Shown here: piece after piece, positions 1 through 7,895 of the stretch
How the letters are laid out: every line of letters begins with the position of its first letter
How positions within the stretch are numbered: the stretch's first letter is position 1
Assembly: GCA_964428475.1 (NCBI GenBank)
Contig: CAYRYO010000038.1
Coordinates: forward strand, 1 to 16,592
Origin: JARICQ01 sp964428475
Lineage (GTDB): Bacteria > Bacillota > Clostridia > Tissierellales > Tissierellaceae
Length of the DNA: 16,592 nt
Direction: 5' to 3'
Made by a program: the position numbers and the translations under genes
Notes under the pieces: generated by a model
Databases searched by the model: none
The model's input: the letters and a program-made list of their open reading frames with translations, nothing else
Told to the model about the DNA's origin: nothing

Positions 1-30
1 ATAAATATATAGTGTGAATAATCATTCTTA

Positions 31-59
31 TTGAAAGATACACTAAATTGCGTTATGAT
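31..59 (+). promoter_or_regulatory. Predicted sigma-A promoter of the chemoreceptor gene
   Basis: A TTGAAA -35 box (31-36) and a TATGAT -10 box (54-59) are separated by exactly 17 bases. Transcription would start near base 66, giving a leader of about 36 bases before the TTG start codon. I see no motility-type (sigma-D) promoter, but that consensus is loose and is not excluded. Confidence 0.6.
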
Positions 60-101
60 ATATATTACTAGTAGTAAAATTTTCTACAAGGGGGAATAGA
101 A

Positions 102-2021
102 TTGAAAGGATCTAATAATTTCAATAATCTTGGAAATAAGCCTGAAGATGAACATAAAGGCGAATTCGAAGATGAATTTTTTGACGAATCTATAGATGAG
201 CTTATAGAGGAATCTGGAGACGAATTTTTTGACCAACATGTGGATGAACCCAAAGATGAGGATATAGAGGGATCTGGAGTAAAAGATAAAAGCTCTAATA
301 AGAAAAAAACGCATTCAAGCAATACATCTATCAGAACTAAATTGATTGCAGGTTTCTTAGCTCTTACAATATTTGCAGGAGCAGTTGGGGTATTAGGGGT
401 TTACAATATGGGAAAATTAAATAAAACATCTCAAAAAATGTATGATGAAAATCTTCAGAGCATAGATGAACTTCACAGGATAAAAGAAGATCTTTTAGAA
501 ATAACTATTTTACTTCGCTATCTAGCAGAAGAACAAATACAAATAAAAGCAGATGAATATATTCAAGAAGTAGAATTAAAGACGGATGATTATAATATGA
601 TTCTTGAGAATTTCACTAGTAGAAGTATGACAGCAGAAATAGCAGAGCTATGGGAGCTTGCAAGTAGTGATATAGCACACTATAAGGGTAAAAGAGATGT
701 AATATTGGATACTTTAAATACAGGAAATAGAGCAGCGGCATCTGTATATATAAAAAATCTAAATTTATTTACAGATGCATTATTTACAAGAATTGATGAA
801 ATCATAGATTTAAATCAAGAGATTGCTCAAAGTCAAAACAACAAAAACAACGCAGCTTACAAAAGTGCTTCTTTTTTAATGTTAACTATATCAGGCTTGA
901 GTTTATTGGTGGGAATAGTACTTGCTCTATCGATATCCTCCAGTGTAGTTCGTGCTGTGAAAAGAGGGGTTGACCTTTCAATGTCATTAGGTGAAGGTGA
1001 TTTAAGTCATGAAATTGATATTCAGAGCTCCAACGATGAAGTGGGACTTTTAATAGATTCATTAGGACAAGCCAAAGAAAAAATCAAGGGCCTAATTCTC
1101 AATATAGCAAGAGAATCGGGAGATATGACTTCTTCATCTGAAGAATTATCTGCAACTATTGAAGAAATAAACTCGACATTTGAAATGTTATCAAATAATA
1201 CAGTTGAAATAGTAAATAATATTCAAGAAGTAAATGCTGCAACCGAAGAGTTGACAGCTAATATACAAGAAGTAAATTCAGGAATCAATCAATTAGCTTC
1301 AAGTTCTTCAAAAGGCAATCAAGCTGCAATGGTAATCAAAGAAAAAGCAGAAAAGGTAAAACTTCAAGGTCAAGCATCTAAAAAGAATGCAGAAACTCTT
1401 TTAGTTGAAAAGGGTGAAAATATATCAGATGCAATAGAAAAGGGTAAGGTAGTAAATAAGATTTATATAATAGCAGAATCTATATCAGCCATAGCTTCCC
1501 AAACCAACTTATTGGCACTTAATGCAGCAATAGAGGCTGCAAGGGCAGGAGATGCAGGTAGAGGATTTGCAGTAGTAGCAGATGAAATAAGGAAATTAGC
1601 AGAACAATCAGAGGAATATGTATCAAACATACAAACAGTAGTACATGATGTAGAAGATGCCTTTGAAAATTTATCTTCTAATGCTAGAGATACCATTGAT
1701 TTTATGAAGGAAAGTGTTACAAACGATTATGAGCTTTTAATAGAAACAGGAAATCAATATGGAGAGGATGCAAATTATTTAAATGCAGTATCAGGGGAAA
1801 ATGCAGCCATGTCCGAGCAATTAAATGCATCTACAGAGCAGATAAGTTCAGTAATACAAAATATTGCGGGCAATTTAAATTATCTTTCTTCAAATTCTGA
1901 TGAAATAATGCGAGGAATGGACCAAACAGTTACCGCATTGGAACAAATAGCAGAATCAGCTGAAAACCAAGCTTTAACAGCAGAAAAATTAAATCAATTA
2001 GTAAATATATTTAAGTTATAA
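102..2021 (+). CDS. Methyl-accepting chemotaxis protein with acidic N-terminal tail
   Basis: This is a membrane chemoreceptor of 639 residues that would signal to CheA/CheW. It starts at TTG, with AAGGGGG seven bases upstream. Seen in order: a very acidic tail (about residues 14-57) with an internal duplication, a Lys/Ser linker, TM1 (about 79-102), an extracytoplasmic helical region of about 150 residues resembling a four-helix-bundle sensor, TM2 (about 256-280), a HAMP linker (about 280-332), and a long coiled-coil signalling domain. The hairpin tip is canonical (SQTNLLALNAAIEAARAG, then GRGFAVVADEIRKLAEQ, about 468-505). No C-terminal CheR-docking pentapeptide is present; the protein ends NIFKL. 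The gene stands alone between its own promoter and terminator, so the neighbours do not suggest a ligand. The family call is very secure. The charged cytoplasmic tail before TM1 is unusual, since receptors normally start only a few residues before TM1. Confidence 0.95.
   Translation: MKGSNNFNNLGNKPEDEHKGEFEDEFFDESIDELIEESGDEFFDQHVDEPKDEDIEGSGVKDKSSNKKKTHSSNTSIRTKLIAGFLALTIFAGAVGVLGVYNMGKLNKTSQKMYDENLQSIDELHRIKEDLLEITILLRYLAEEQIQIKADEYIQEVELKTDDYNMILENFTSRSMTAEIAELWELASSDIAHYKGKRDVILDTLNTGNRAAASVYIKNLNLFTDALFTRIDEIIDLNQEIAQSQNNKNNAAYKSASFLMLTISGLSLLVGIVLALSISSSVVRAVKRGVDLSMSLGEGDLSHEIDIQSSNDEVGLLIDSLGQAKEKIKGLILNIARESGDMTSSSEELSATIEEINSTFEMLSNNTVEIVNNIQEVNAATEELTANIQEVNSGINQLASSSSKGNQAAMVIKEKAEKVKLQGQASKKNAETLLVEKGENISDAIEKGKVVNKIYIIAESISAIASQTNLLALNAAIEAARAGDAGRGFAVVADEIRKLAEQSEEYVSNIQTVVHDVEDAFENLSSNARDTIDFMKESVTNDYELLIETGNQYGEDANYLNAVSGENAAMSEQLNASTEQISSVIQNIAGNLNYLSSNSDEIMRGMDQTVTALEQIAESAENQALTAEKLNQLVNIFKL
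174..280 (+). repeat. Imperfect tandem duplication encoding the acidic tail
   Basis: GAATTTTTTGAC occurs at 174-185 and again at 222-233, a period of 48 bases or 16 codons. A second shared block, GATGAG followed by ATAGAGG and ATCTGGAG, occurs at 195-219 and 255-279, a period of 60. The two copies therefore differ by a 12-base in-frame insertion. The encoded units are EFFDESIDELIEESGD and EFFDQHVDEPKDEDIEGSG. Because the match holds at the nucleotide level, this looks like a fairly recent duplication. Confidence 0.75.
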
Positions 2022-2034
2022 AATATATTAAAAT

Positions 2035-2070
2035 AAAAAGATCCTTTACAGTGAGGGATCTTTTTATTTT
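2035..2070 (+). terminator. Intrinsic terminator after the chemoreceptor gene
   Basis: AAAAAGATCC (2035-2044) pairs with GGATCTTTTT (2056-2065) around an 11-base loop, and a T-rich tail follows. It lies 14 bases after the stop codon and separates this gene from the phn operon. The same stem sequence recurs in the terminator at 5525-5597. Confidence 0.85.
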
Positions 2071-2097
2071 ATCAAACAAAAGTGTATGGGTATGTAA

Positions 2098-2109
2098 ATA
2101 CAATTGTAT
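2098..2109. promoter_or_regulatory. 12-base perfect palindrome upstream of the phn promoter
   Basis: ATACAATTGTAT is a perfect 12-base palindrome lying 18 bases upstream of the predicted -35 box of phnD. Its position would suit an operator or activator site. In AT-rich DNA a palindrome of this length can also arise by chance. It does not look like a PhoB/PhoP box, which is made of direct repeats. Confidence 0.3.
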
Positions 2110-2127
2110 AAATAATTTAAAAGTGTA

Positions 2128-2156
2128 TTGCAAGATAAGGAGAAATGTTGTAATAT
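2128..2156 (+). promoter_or_regulatory. Predicted promoter of the phnDCE operon
   Basis: TTGCAA (2128-2133) and TAATAT (2151-2156) are spaced by 17 bases. A better -10 match, TATAAT, sits at 2156-2161, but its spacing to this -35 is 22 bases. Transcription would begin about 30 bases before the phnD start codon. Confidence 0.5.
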
Positions 2157-2191
2157 ATAATTAGAAAAACAAAAAAATGGAGGTAATAGAG

Positions 2192-3058
2192 ATGAAGAAA
2201 ATATTTATACTATTTTTAAGCTTAGGCATGATTTTAAGTTTTACTGGGTGTTCAAAGCAAGAGCAAGCAATCAAGATGGGCTTTGTTCCTATGAAAGATG
2301 GAGACACTTTAATTGAATCAGTAGAACCACTTACAGCGATGTTATCAGAAGAATTAGGTGTTAAAGTAGAAGGATTCACGGCTACAAATTATGTAGGAGT
2401 AGTAGAAGGACTTGGCTCGGGCCAAGTTGATTTTGGATTTATTCCACCATTTGCATATGTACTTGCAAACAAGGAAAGTGATGCAGAAGTAATACTTACA
2501 GCGGTAAATAAAAGCGGACAAGCAAAGTATAGATCTCAATTTATAGTTGCAAAAGACAGTGATATAAAGAGCTTTGAAGATGTAAGAGGGAAAAAGGTAG
2601 CATTTGTAGACCCATCATCTACTTCAGGATATCTATTTCCAGGGGCTCATTTAATTGAGAATGGCATAGATATAGAAAGTGATATGGAATATGTATACGG
2701 CGGAGGACATGATAAGGCCCTTCAACTTCTATTAAATGGGGATGTGGATGTTGCCACTACCTTTGTTGACGCTAGAGATAGATACAAGGAAGATTTTCCA
2801 GATGCAATAGAAAAAACAGAGATTTTAGGCTACACTGATTATATACCAAATATATCAGTCACAGTAAAAGGTGATATGGACCAGGACATGAGAGACAAGA
2901 TAAGTGGTGCACTACTTAATATTGCAGCTACAGAAGAGGGATCAGAACTTCTAAAAGAACTCTTTAATATGTATGGATTTGAAAAGGCTCTAGATGAAGA
3001 TTATGATGTAATAAGAACTACAGCAGAAACTATGAATGTAGACTTAGAAGACGAATAG
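2192..3058 (+). CDS. phnD: Phosphonate/phosphite-type ABC transporter substrate-binding lipoprotein
   Basis: This is the extracellular solute-binding lipoprotein of a PhnCDE-type importer, 288 residues long. I chose ATG 2192 because GGAGGT (2179-2184) lies seven bases upstream; the in-frame ATG at 2177 overlaps that site. The signal peptide MKKIFILFLSLGMILSFTGC ends in a lipobox, and Cys20 would carry the lipid. Family hallmarks are the FGFIPPFAYV strand, the DPSSTSGYLFP loop, whose Ser/Thr/Ser residues bind the phosphonate oxygens in characterised PhnD proteins, and GGGHDKALQLL. The permease and ATPase genes follow directly. No C-P lyase or phosphite dehydrogenase gene is in the window, so phosphonate, phosphite, hypophosphite or another small oxyanion ester all remain possible ligands. 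The family is secure; the substrate is not. Confidence 0.9.
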   Translation: MKKIFILFLSLGMILSFTGCSKQEQAIKMGFVPMKDGDTLIESVEPLTAMLSEELGVKVEGFTATNYVGVVEGLGSGQVDFGFIPPFAYVLANKESDAEVILTAVNKSGQAKYRSQFIVAKDSDIKSFEDVRGKKVAFVDPSSTSGYLFPGAHLIENGIDIESDMEYVYGGGHDKALQLLLNGDVDVATTFVDARDRYKEDFPDAIEKTEILGYTDYIPNISVTVKGDMDQDMRDKISGALLNIAATEEGSELLKELFNMYGFEKALDEDYDVIRTTAETMNVDLEDE

Positions 3059-3067
3059 GATGATATT

Positions 3068-3799
3068 ATGTTAAAACTTGAAAATATATCAGTTTCATAT
3101 GATAAAAAAATAATGGCAGTAGACGATTTAAGCTTGGAAGTAGGTAAAGGAGAAATAGTTGCTATAATAGGAAGCTCGGGAAGTGGAAAATCTACCCTTC
3201 TTAAAACTATTAATTTACTGAATAGACCTATAAAGGGAAAGATATATTTCCAGGGAAAAGATATAACATCTTTAAAGGGTAAAGAATTAAGAGCTGTTAG
3301 AAGAAATATAGGATTTGTATTTCAAGATTATAATTTAATAGAAGAATCATCTGTACTACAAAATGTTTTAATAGGAAGACTTGGATACAAGTCTTCCTTA
3401 AAGTCTATCTTGGGAATATTTACAGAAGCTGAATATGAAAGGGCTATGAAAGCTCTTGATATAGTTGGACTTAGTGAAAAGATCTTTCAAAGAGGCAGTG
3501 ATTTAAGCGGTGGACAAAAGCAAAGAGTTGCTATCGCAAAGACAATTTGTCAAAGACCGCATATAATCCTTGCTGACGAACCGGTGTCTAGTCTTGATAT
3601 AAAGATTGGAGAAGATATAATGGAGTACTTTAAGAAGATAAATATCAAGAAAAACACGACAATCCTTATAAATCTTCACGATGTGAATCTAGCAAAAAAA
3701 TATTGCCATAGGATTGTAGCCTTGAAAGAGGGCAAGAAAATATTCGATGGTGAAGTGGGTGAACTAACAGATGGAATCCTTGAAGAAATATACAAGTAA
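3068..3799 (+). CDS. phnC: Phosphonate-type ABC transporter ATP-binding protein
   Basis: This is the cytoplasmic ATPase that powers the importer, 243 residues long, as expected for PhnC. Motifs in order are Walker A GSSGSGKST (about 36-44), Q-loop FVFQDYNLI, signature LSGGQKQRVAIAK, Walker B IILADEPVSSLD and switch histidine NLHDVNLAK. All catalytic residues are present. It starts nine bases after the phnD stop, and AGGA (3057-3060), which overlaps that stop, serves as the ribosome binding site. Its 3' end overlaps the start of phnE by 29 bases, which suggests translational coupling. The phosphonate-type assignment rests mainly on the PhnD-like and PhnE-like neighbours. Confidence 0.92.
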   Translation: MLKLENISVSYDKKIMAVDDLSLEVGKGEIVAIIGSSGSGKSTLLKTINLLNRPIKGKIYFQGKDITSLKGKELRAVRRNIGFVFQDYNLIEESSVLQNVLIGRLGYKSSLKSILGIFTEAEYERAMKALDIVGLSEKIFQRGSDLSGGQKQRVAIAKTICQRPHIILADEPVSSLDIKIGEDIMEYFKKINIKKNTTILINLHDVNLAKKYCHRIVALKEGKKIFDGEVGELTDGILEEIYK

Positions 3800-5503
3800 A
3801 AGAAGAAGAAAAAAGTATATCTATTTCACTGTATTTATCTTGTCCTTATTGTTTTTAGCTTACAAGGTAAATTTTGATATTGTAAGATTATTTAGGGGTA
3901 TTCCAAGCATGCTTGATTTATTTAGGAGAATGTTACATCCGAATTTTTCTTATAAGGGTCAAGTTATAGAAAAACTCTTTGAAACACTTCAAATGGCTAT
4001 AGTATCATCCATTACAGGTGTAATACTAGCTATACCTTTTTCTATTTTGATTTCTAAGAAAGTAGGCACAAATAGGTATATAGCAGGGATTTTAAGTGGT
4101 ATATTCGCATTCTTAAGGACGATTCCAGGACTTATATGGGCATCAATACTTGTAAGTGTATTTAGTATTGGAAGGTTTTCAGGGATACTTGCACTTAGTA
4201 TAATTGCATTTTTAATTTCTTTAAAGTTATTTAGAGAGTATATAGATGCAATAAATGAAAACAATATAAATTCAACTATATCAGTAGGTGCTACATCTAT
4301 ACAGGTTTTAAGATATTCAGTTCTTCCCTATATGGTGGAACTATCTATTTCTGTATTTTTTATAGTACTTGAAACCAATATAAGAAGTGCCACCATACTG
4401 GGTCTTGTAGGAGCAGGTGGAATAGGACAAATTATGTGGAGAGATTTAAATCATCTTAGATATGATAATTTAGCTACTATAATTTTAATTTTATTTTTAT
4501 CTATACTTGTAATAGATTTACTAAGTCTTTTTATAAGAAAAAATTTAAAGAAAATAAAGATTCACTTTAAATCAATAGCTTCATATAGAAAATTTAACAA
4601 TTTCAAACCATTTTTAGTAGCTATTTCTTTAATTGTTATTGTATATGTGATATTTCAATTTTTCGATATAGATAAAGAAAGGCTCTTGCTAGGACTCCTT
4701 CAAGGCAAGGCAATGATCAAGAGAATGATAGCTGTTGATTTCACCTATTTTTCTAAAATGCTAGAAGGCATAGGAGAAAGCCTATTTATAGCTATATTTG
4801 CAACTATAACTGGAGGGATAACTGCTATATTATTTTCATATTTTACAGCATTTAATACATCGCCGGATAGAAGAATATCTATATTCTTTAAGGCAATTAT
4901 AAATATATTAAGGACATTCCCACCTATAATTACTGCCATAATATTCTTTAGGGGTATTGGGCCAGGGCCATTAGCTGGNNNNNNNNNNNNNNNNNNNNNN
5001 NNNNNNNNNNNNNNNNNNNNNNNNNNNNNNNNNNNNNNNNNNNNNNNNNNNNNNNNNNNNNNNNNNNNNNNNNNNNNNCTATAATTACTGCCATAATATT
5101 CTTTAGGGGTATTGGGCCAGGGCCATTAGCTGGCGCTATGGCACTAAGCATATATACTAGTGGAGTACTTACAAAGATGTATAGTGAAGTGCTTGAAAAC
5201 GGTGAAGAAAATATTAGAAATAATATATTAACTGTTGGAGGAAGCAAGTTTCAAAGCTATATTCACGGTTTACTGCCCCACACTTTTCCAACATTTATAA
5301 GTTTGCTATTATATAGACTTGAATCCAATATTAGAAATTCGACTATACTAGGAATAATAGGTGCAGGAGGAATAGGTACAAGTCTAGCTATGAATATAAG
5401 TTGGAGGAGCTGGGAAAAGGTAGGACTACTACTTCTTGGAATTTCTGTAATGGTAATAATCATAGATGGCTTTAGTCGCTTGTTGAGGGAAAAATTATTA
5501 TAA
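3771..5503 (+). CDS. phnE: Two-domain phosphonate-type ABC permease, split by an artefactual N gap
   Basis: This is the membrane permease of the phn importer. As printed, the frame is broken by 100 N (4979-5078). The 55 bases before the gap (4924-4978) are repeated exactly after it (5079-5133). Removing 155 bases rejoins ...GPGPLAG to AMALSIYTSG... in frame and yields 525 residues. The rejoined protein is a tandem fusion of two PhnE domains, each with several TM helices and an EAA-type coupling loop. The first loop ends LETNIRSATILGLVGAGGIG (residues about 200-219), and the second carries the matching LESNIRNSTILGIIGAGGIG. Escherichia coli PhnE has one such domain, so this protein could supply the whole transmembrane pair. 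The start is uncertain: ATG 3771 lies inside phnC with a weak ribosome site, and TTG 3780 is an alternative. The apparent ATG at 5138 is internal, not a separate gene. Confidence 0.88.
4924..5133. other. Scaffold gap flanked by identical 55-base contig ends
   Basis: Bases 4979-5078 are 100 N, a conventional unknown-size gap. Bases 4924-4978 and 5079-5133 are identical over 55 positions, and each copy abuts the N run. Two contigs that overlap by a fixed k-mer length would give this pattern, and 55 is a commonly used assembly k-mer. The true sequence most likely contains the 55 bases once and no gap. Confidence 0.9.
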
Positions 5504-5524
5504 GCCATTTAAAACAATATAGAC

Positions 5525-5597
5525 AAAAAGATCCTTTTCTACATTTTGAGTGACAGTGTTTTAGTCATTTGAAATGTTTCGAGGATCTTTTTTTATT
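5525..5597. terminator. Long compound hairpin, bidirectional terminator
   Basis: The outer stem AAAAAGATCC (5525-5534) pairs with GGATCTTTTT (5583-5592). An inner 14-base-pair stem, ACATTTTGAGTGAC (5541-5554) with GTCATTTGAAATGT (5564-5577), closes through three G-T wobbles around a 9-base loop. T-rich tails exist on both strands, so it can end phnE transcripts and those of the convergent ABC-F gene. It is far more elaborate than a simple terminator and shares its outer stem with the one at 2035-2070. Confidence 0.8.
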
Positions 5598-5607
5598 TTC
5601 ATATTTA

Positions 5608-7200
5608 TTAGTCTATATAAAATCTTTCAATATACTCTTCATAGGTCATAGTCCTATCTACAAAGGAGCCATCATCTTTTATATCTATTATTCTATTTGC
5701 AATAGTATCTATAAATTGATGGTCATGAGAAGTAAATAGTATATTGCTCTTATAATCACGAAGACCATTGTTAACAGCAGTAATAGATTCAAGGTCTAGG
5801 TGATTTGTAGGTTGATCAAGTATCAATACATTTGCATTTTTAAGCATCATCTTAGAAAGCATACACCTAACCTTTTCTCCACCAGATAATACCTTGGCTT
5901 GTTTTAAAGCTTCTTCACCAGAGAAAAGCATTCTACCTAAAAAGCCTCTTAGATAAATTTCGGATTTCTCCTCTGAATATTGCCTCATCCAATCAACTAA
6001 ATTGTAATCTACATCATTGAAAAACTCTGAGTTATCTTTTGGAAAATATGAATGGGTAATAGTTTGGCCCCATTTAAAGCTACCGCTATCTGCCTCCATT
6101 TCTTCCATCAATATATCAAACAAACCTGTAATAGCCATTTCATTTCCTATAAAAGCTATCTTATCTCCTTTATTAACTCTAAAGCTTATCTTATCTAATA
6201 CAGTTTTTCCATCAACTTCTTTTGATATATCCTCTACAGTTAAGATTTCATTGCCTACTTCTCTTTCCATAGTAAATCCAACAAATGGATATCTTCTAGT
6301 AGATGGTTTTATATCATCTAAAGTTATTTTTTCAAGAAGTTTTTTACGAGAAGTTGCCTGCTTTGACTTAGATGCGTTGGCAGAAAACCGTGCCACGAAT
6401 GCCTGTAGGTCTTTTATCTTCTCTTCTTTTTTCTTATTTTGATCTTTCATTAGTTGAAGAGCTAATTGACTTGATTCATACCAAAAGTCATAGTTTCCAA
6501 CAAACATTTTTATCTTTCCAAAGTCTATATCCACCATATGATTACATACTTCATTGAGAAAATGTCTATCATGAGATACCACTATTACAGTGCCCTCAAA
6601 ATCTCCCAAGAAGCTCTGTAGCCATTTTATGCTCCTTACATCCAAGTGATTTGTAGGCTCATCTAGTATCAATATGCCAGGCTTGCCAAAGAGAGCTTGT
6701 GCCAGCAATACTTTTACCTTGTCCTTTCCATTTAACTCTTCTACATTTTTTTCATGAAGTTCAGTTGGAATACCCAAACCTTGAAGCAGTGAAGAAGCCT
6801 CAGATTCTGCACTCCAGCCATCCATCTCTGCAAATTCTCCCTCAAGTTCAGAAGCTTTTATGCCATCCTCATCTGAAAAGTCTTCTTTTGAATATATAGC
6901 ATCTTTTTCTATCATAATATCATAGAGTCTCTTATTTCCCATGATTACAGTAGTAATCACTTTTTCCTTGTCGTATTTATAATGATCCTGCGTTAATACA
7001 GACATACGAATATCCTTAGCTATGGAAACACTTCCAGTATCAGGCTCAAGATCACCTGATAATATCCTTAAAAAGGTACTCTTTCCAGCTCCATTTGCAC
7101 CTATAACACCATAACAATTTCCTGGATTAAATACCAAAGTGGCGTCATCAAATAACTTTTGAGCACCATATCTTAAACTTACATTATTTACACTTATCAA
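5608..7200 (-). CDS. ABC-F family ATPase with a degenerate second ATP site (YkpA-like)
   Basis: This is a soluble duplicated ABC ATPase of 530 residues with no membrane segment, so it belongs to the ribosome-associated ABC-F group rather than to transporters. The start is TTG, with GAGGATGG about ten bases upstream. NBD1 has Walker A GANGAGKST (34-42), a degenerate signature LNGKDKVKV (about 155-163), Walker B ILILDEPTNHLD and switch VVSHDRHF. A Lys-rich linker (about 255-290) corresponds to the P-site tRNA-interaction motif region. NBD2 has a Walker A without its lysine (FIGNEMAITGLF, about 348-359), an intact signature LSGGEKVRC, Walker B with Gln in place of Glu (LILDQPTNHLD) and switch FTSHDHQF. 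SYFPKDNSEFF resembles the YkpA/YbiT-like branch. Many such proteins are housekeeping translation factors; nothing here indicates antibiotic resistance. It is convergent with phnE and divergent from padR. Confidence 0.92.
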   Translation of the reverse strand: MISVNNVSLRYGAQKLFDDATLVFNPGNCYGVIGANGAGKSTFLRILSGDLEPDTGSVSIAKDIRMSVLTQDHYKYDKEKVITTVIMGNKRLYDIMIEKDAIYSKEDFSDEDGIKASELEGEFAEMDGWSAESEASSLLQGLGIPTELHEKNVEELNGKDKVKVLLAQALFGKPGILILDEPTNHLDVRSIKWLQSFLGDFEGTVIVVSHDRHFLNEVCNHMVDIDFGKIKMFVGNYDFWYESSQLALQLMKDQNKKKEEKIKDLQAFVARFSANASKSKQATSRKKLLEKITLDDIKPSTRRYPFVGFTMEREVGNEILTVEDISKEVDGKTVLDKISFRVNKGDKIAFIGNEMAITGLFDILMEEMEADSGSFKWGQTITHSYFPKDNSEFFNDVDYNLVDWMRQYSEEKSEIYLRGFLGRMLFSGEEALKQAKVLSGGEKVRCMLSKMMLKNANVLILDQPTNHLDLESITAVNNGLRDYKSNILFTSHDHQFIDTIANRIIDIKDDGSFVDRTMTYEEYIERFYID

Positions 7201-7385
7201 ATCTATACCATCCTCATCTATAATTTATTTCACGGTTCAAAACCATATCAAGACATTATAACATATACAAATAAAAAAAACATAGAAATAACAAACTATT
7301 ATCCAATATAATAAAAAAACAGAGCTTATTTCAATATACGGAATAATATGGATATGCAGAATATTCGAAAACATGGGACAAGTGA

Positions 7386-7414
7386 TTGACCATATAATCC
7401 AAGTCCTATATAAT
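7386..7414 (+). promoter_or_regulatory. Strong predicted promoter of padR-lytS-lytR
   Basis: TTGACC (7386-7391) and TATAAT (7409-7414) are exactly 17 bases apart, a near-consensus sigma-A promoter. It implies a start near 7421 and a leader of about 40 bases before padR. The surrounding bases are rich in TATAAT-like direct repeats, where an autoregulating PadR dimer could bind. I could not find a clear ATGT-8-ACAT PadR box. Confidence 0.72.
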
Positions 7415-7460
7415 TATAATGATTGATAAATATATAATTACCAAGAGGTGGAGAGAATAT

Positions 7461-7880
7461 ATGGCAAGGGAACAATTAAAGACGCTCACAGAACCTATGT
7501 ACTATATTTTACTGGCATTAAGAGAAGAGAGATATGGATATGAAATAATGAAATTTATTAGCGAATTTACAGATGACCGAGTAACAGTAGGACCAGGAAC
7601 ATTGTATGCCCTATTAAGTAGATTTGAAAATGAAAATATAATAGAACAAAGCTCTGTAGAAGAGAGAAGAAAGAACTATATTATTACATCTAAAGGCTCA
7701 GAACTGTTAGAAGAAGAAAGAGAAAGGCTAGCAATACTTATAGCTGATTGGGATAGAATATATGAATTTGATTTAAATGCAGATAAAAAGAATTTAGAAA
7801 AGAATACTTTAAAAGAAAAAAATAAATCCTCTCAAAAGCATACTATATTTAAAAGATTAGATGATGATATACTTTTTTAA
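7461..7880 (+). CDS. PadR-family transcriptional regulator
   Basis: This is a small winged-helix repressor of 139 residues. ATG 7461 is preferred because GAGGTGGAGAG (7445-7455) is correctly placed upstream. An in-frame ATG at 7419 would start 42 bases earlier, at or before the predicted transcript start. The N-terminal PadR domain is plain: LTEPMYYILLAL, RYGYEIMKFI, then VTVGPGTLYALLSRFENENII and the wing RRKNYIITSKGSELL. A Lys-rich tail (KNTLKEKNKSSQKH) follows. PadR proteins usually control a linked membrane or efflux gene, and here the linked genes are lytS (15 bases downstream) and lytR, in one transcript. It may repress this operon, and the divergent ABC-F gene is another possible target. 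Its effector is unknown. Confidence 0.9.
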   Translation: MAREQLKTLTEPMYYILLALREERYGYEIMKFISEFTDDRVTVGPGTLYALLSRFENENIIEQSSVEERRKNYIITSKGSELLEEERERLAILIADWDRIYEFDLNADKKNLEKNTLKEKNKSSQKHTIFKRLDDDILF

Positions 7881-7895
7881 TAAGGGGTGGAAATC

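Noticed and set aside
5138..5503. A separate 121-residue permease gene starting at ATG 5138
   Set aside because: The ATG is an internal Met of the second PhnE domain. It has no ribosome site, and the frame joins the upstream part once the false gap is collapsed.
5608..7200. An antibiotic resistance ABC-F protein
   Set aside because: The motifs resemble the YkpA/YbiT-like housekeeping branch, and no resistance-type leader peptide or attenuator is visible upstream.
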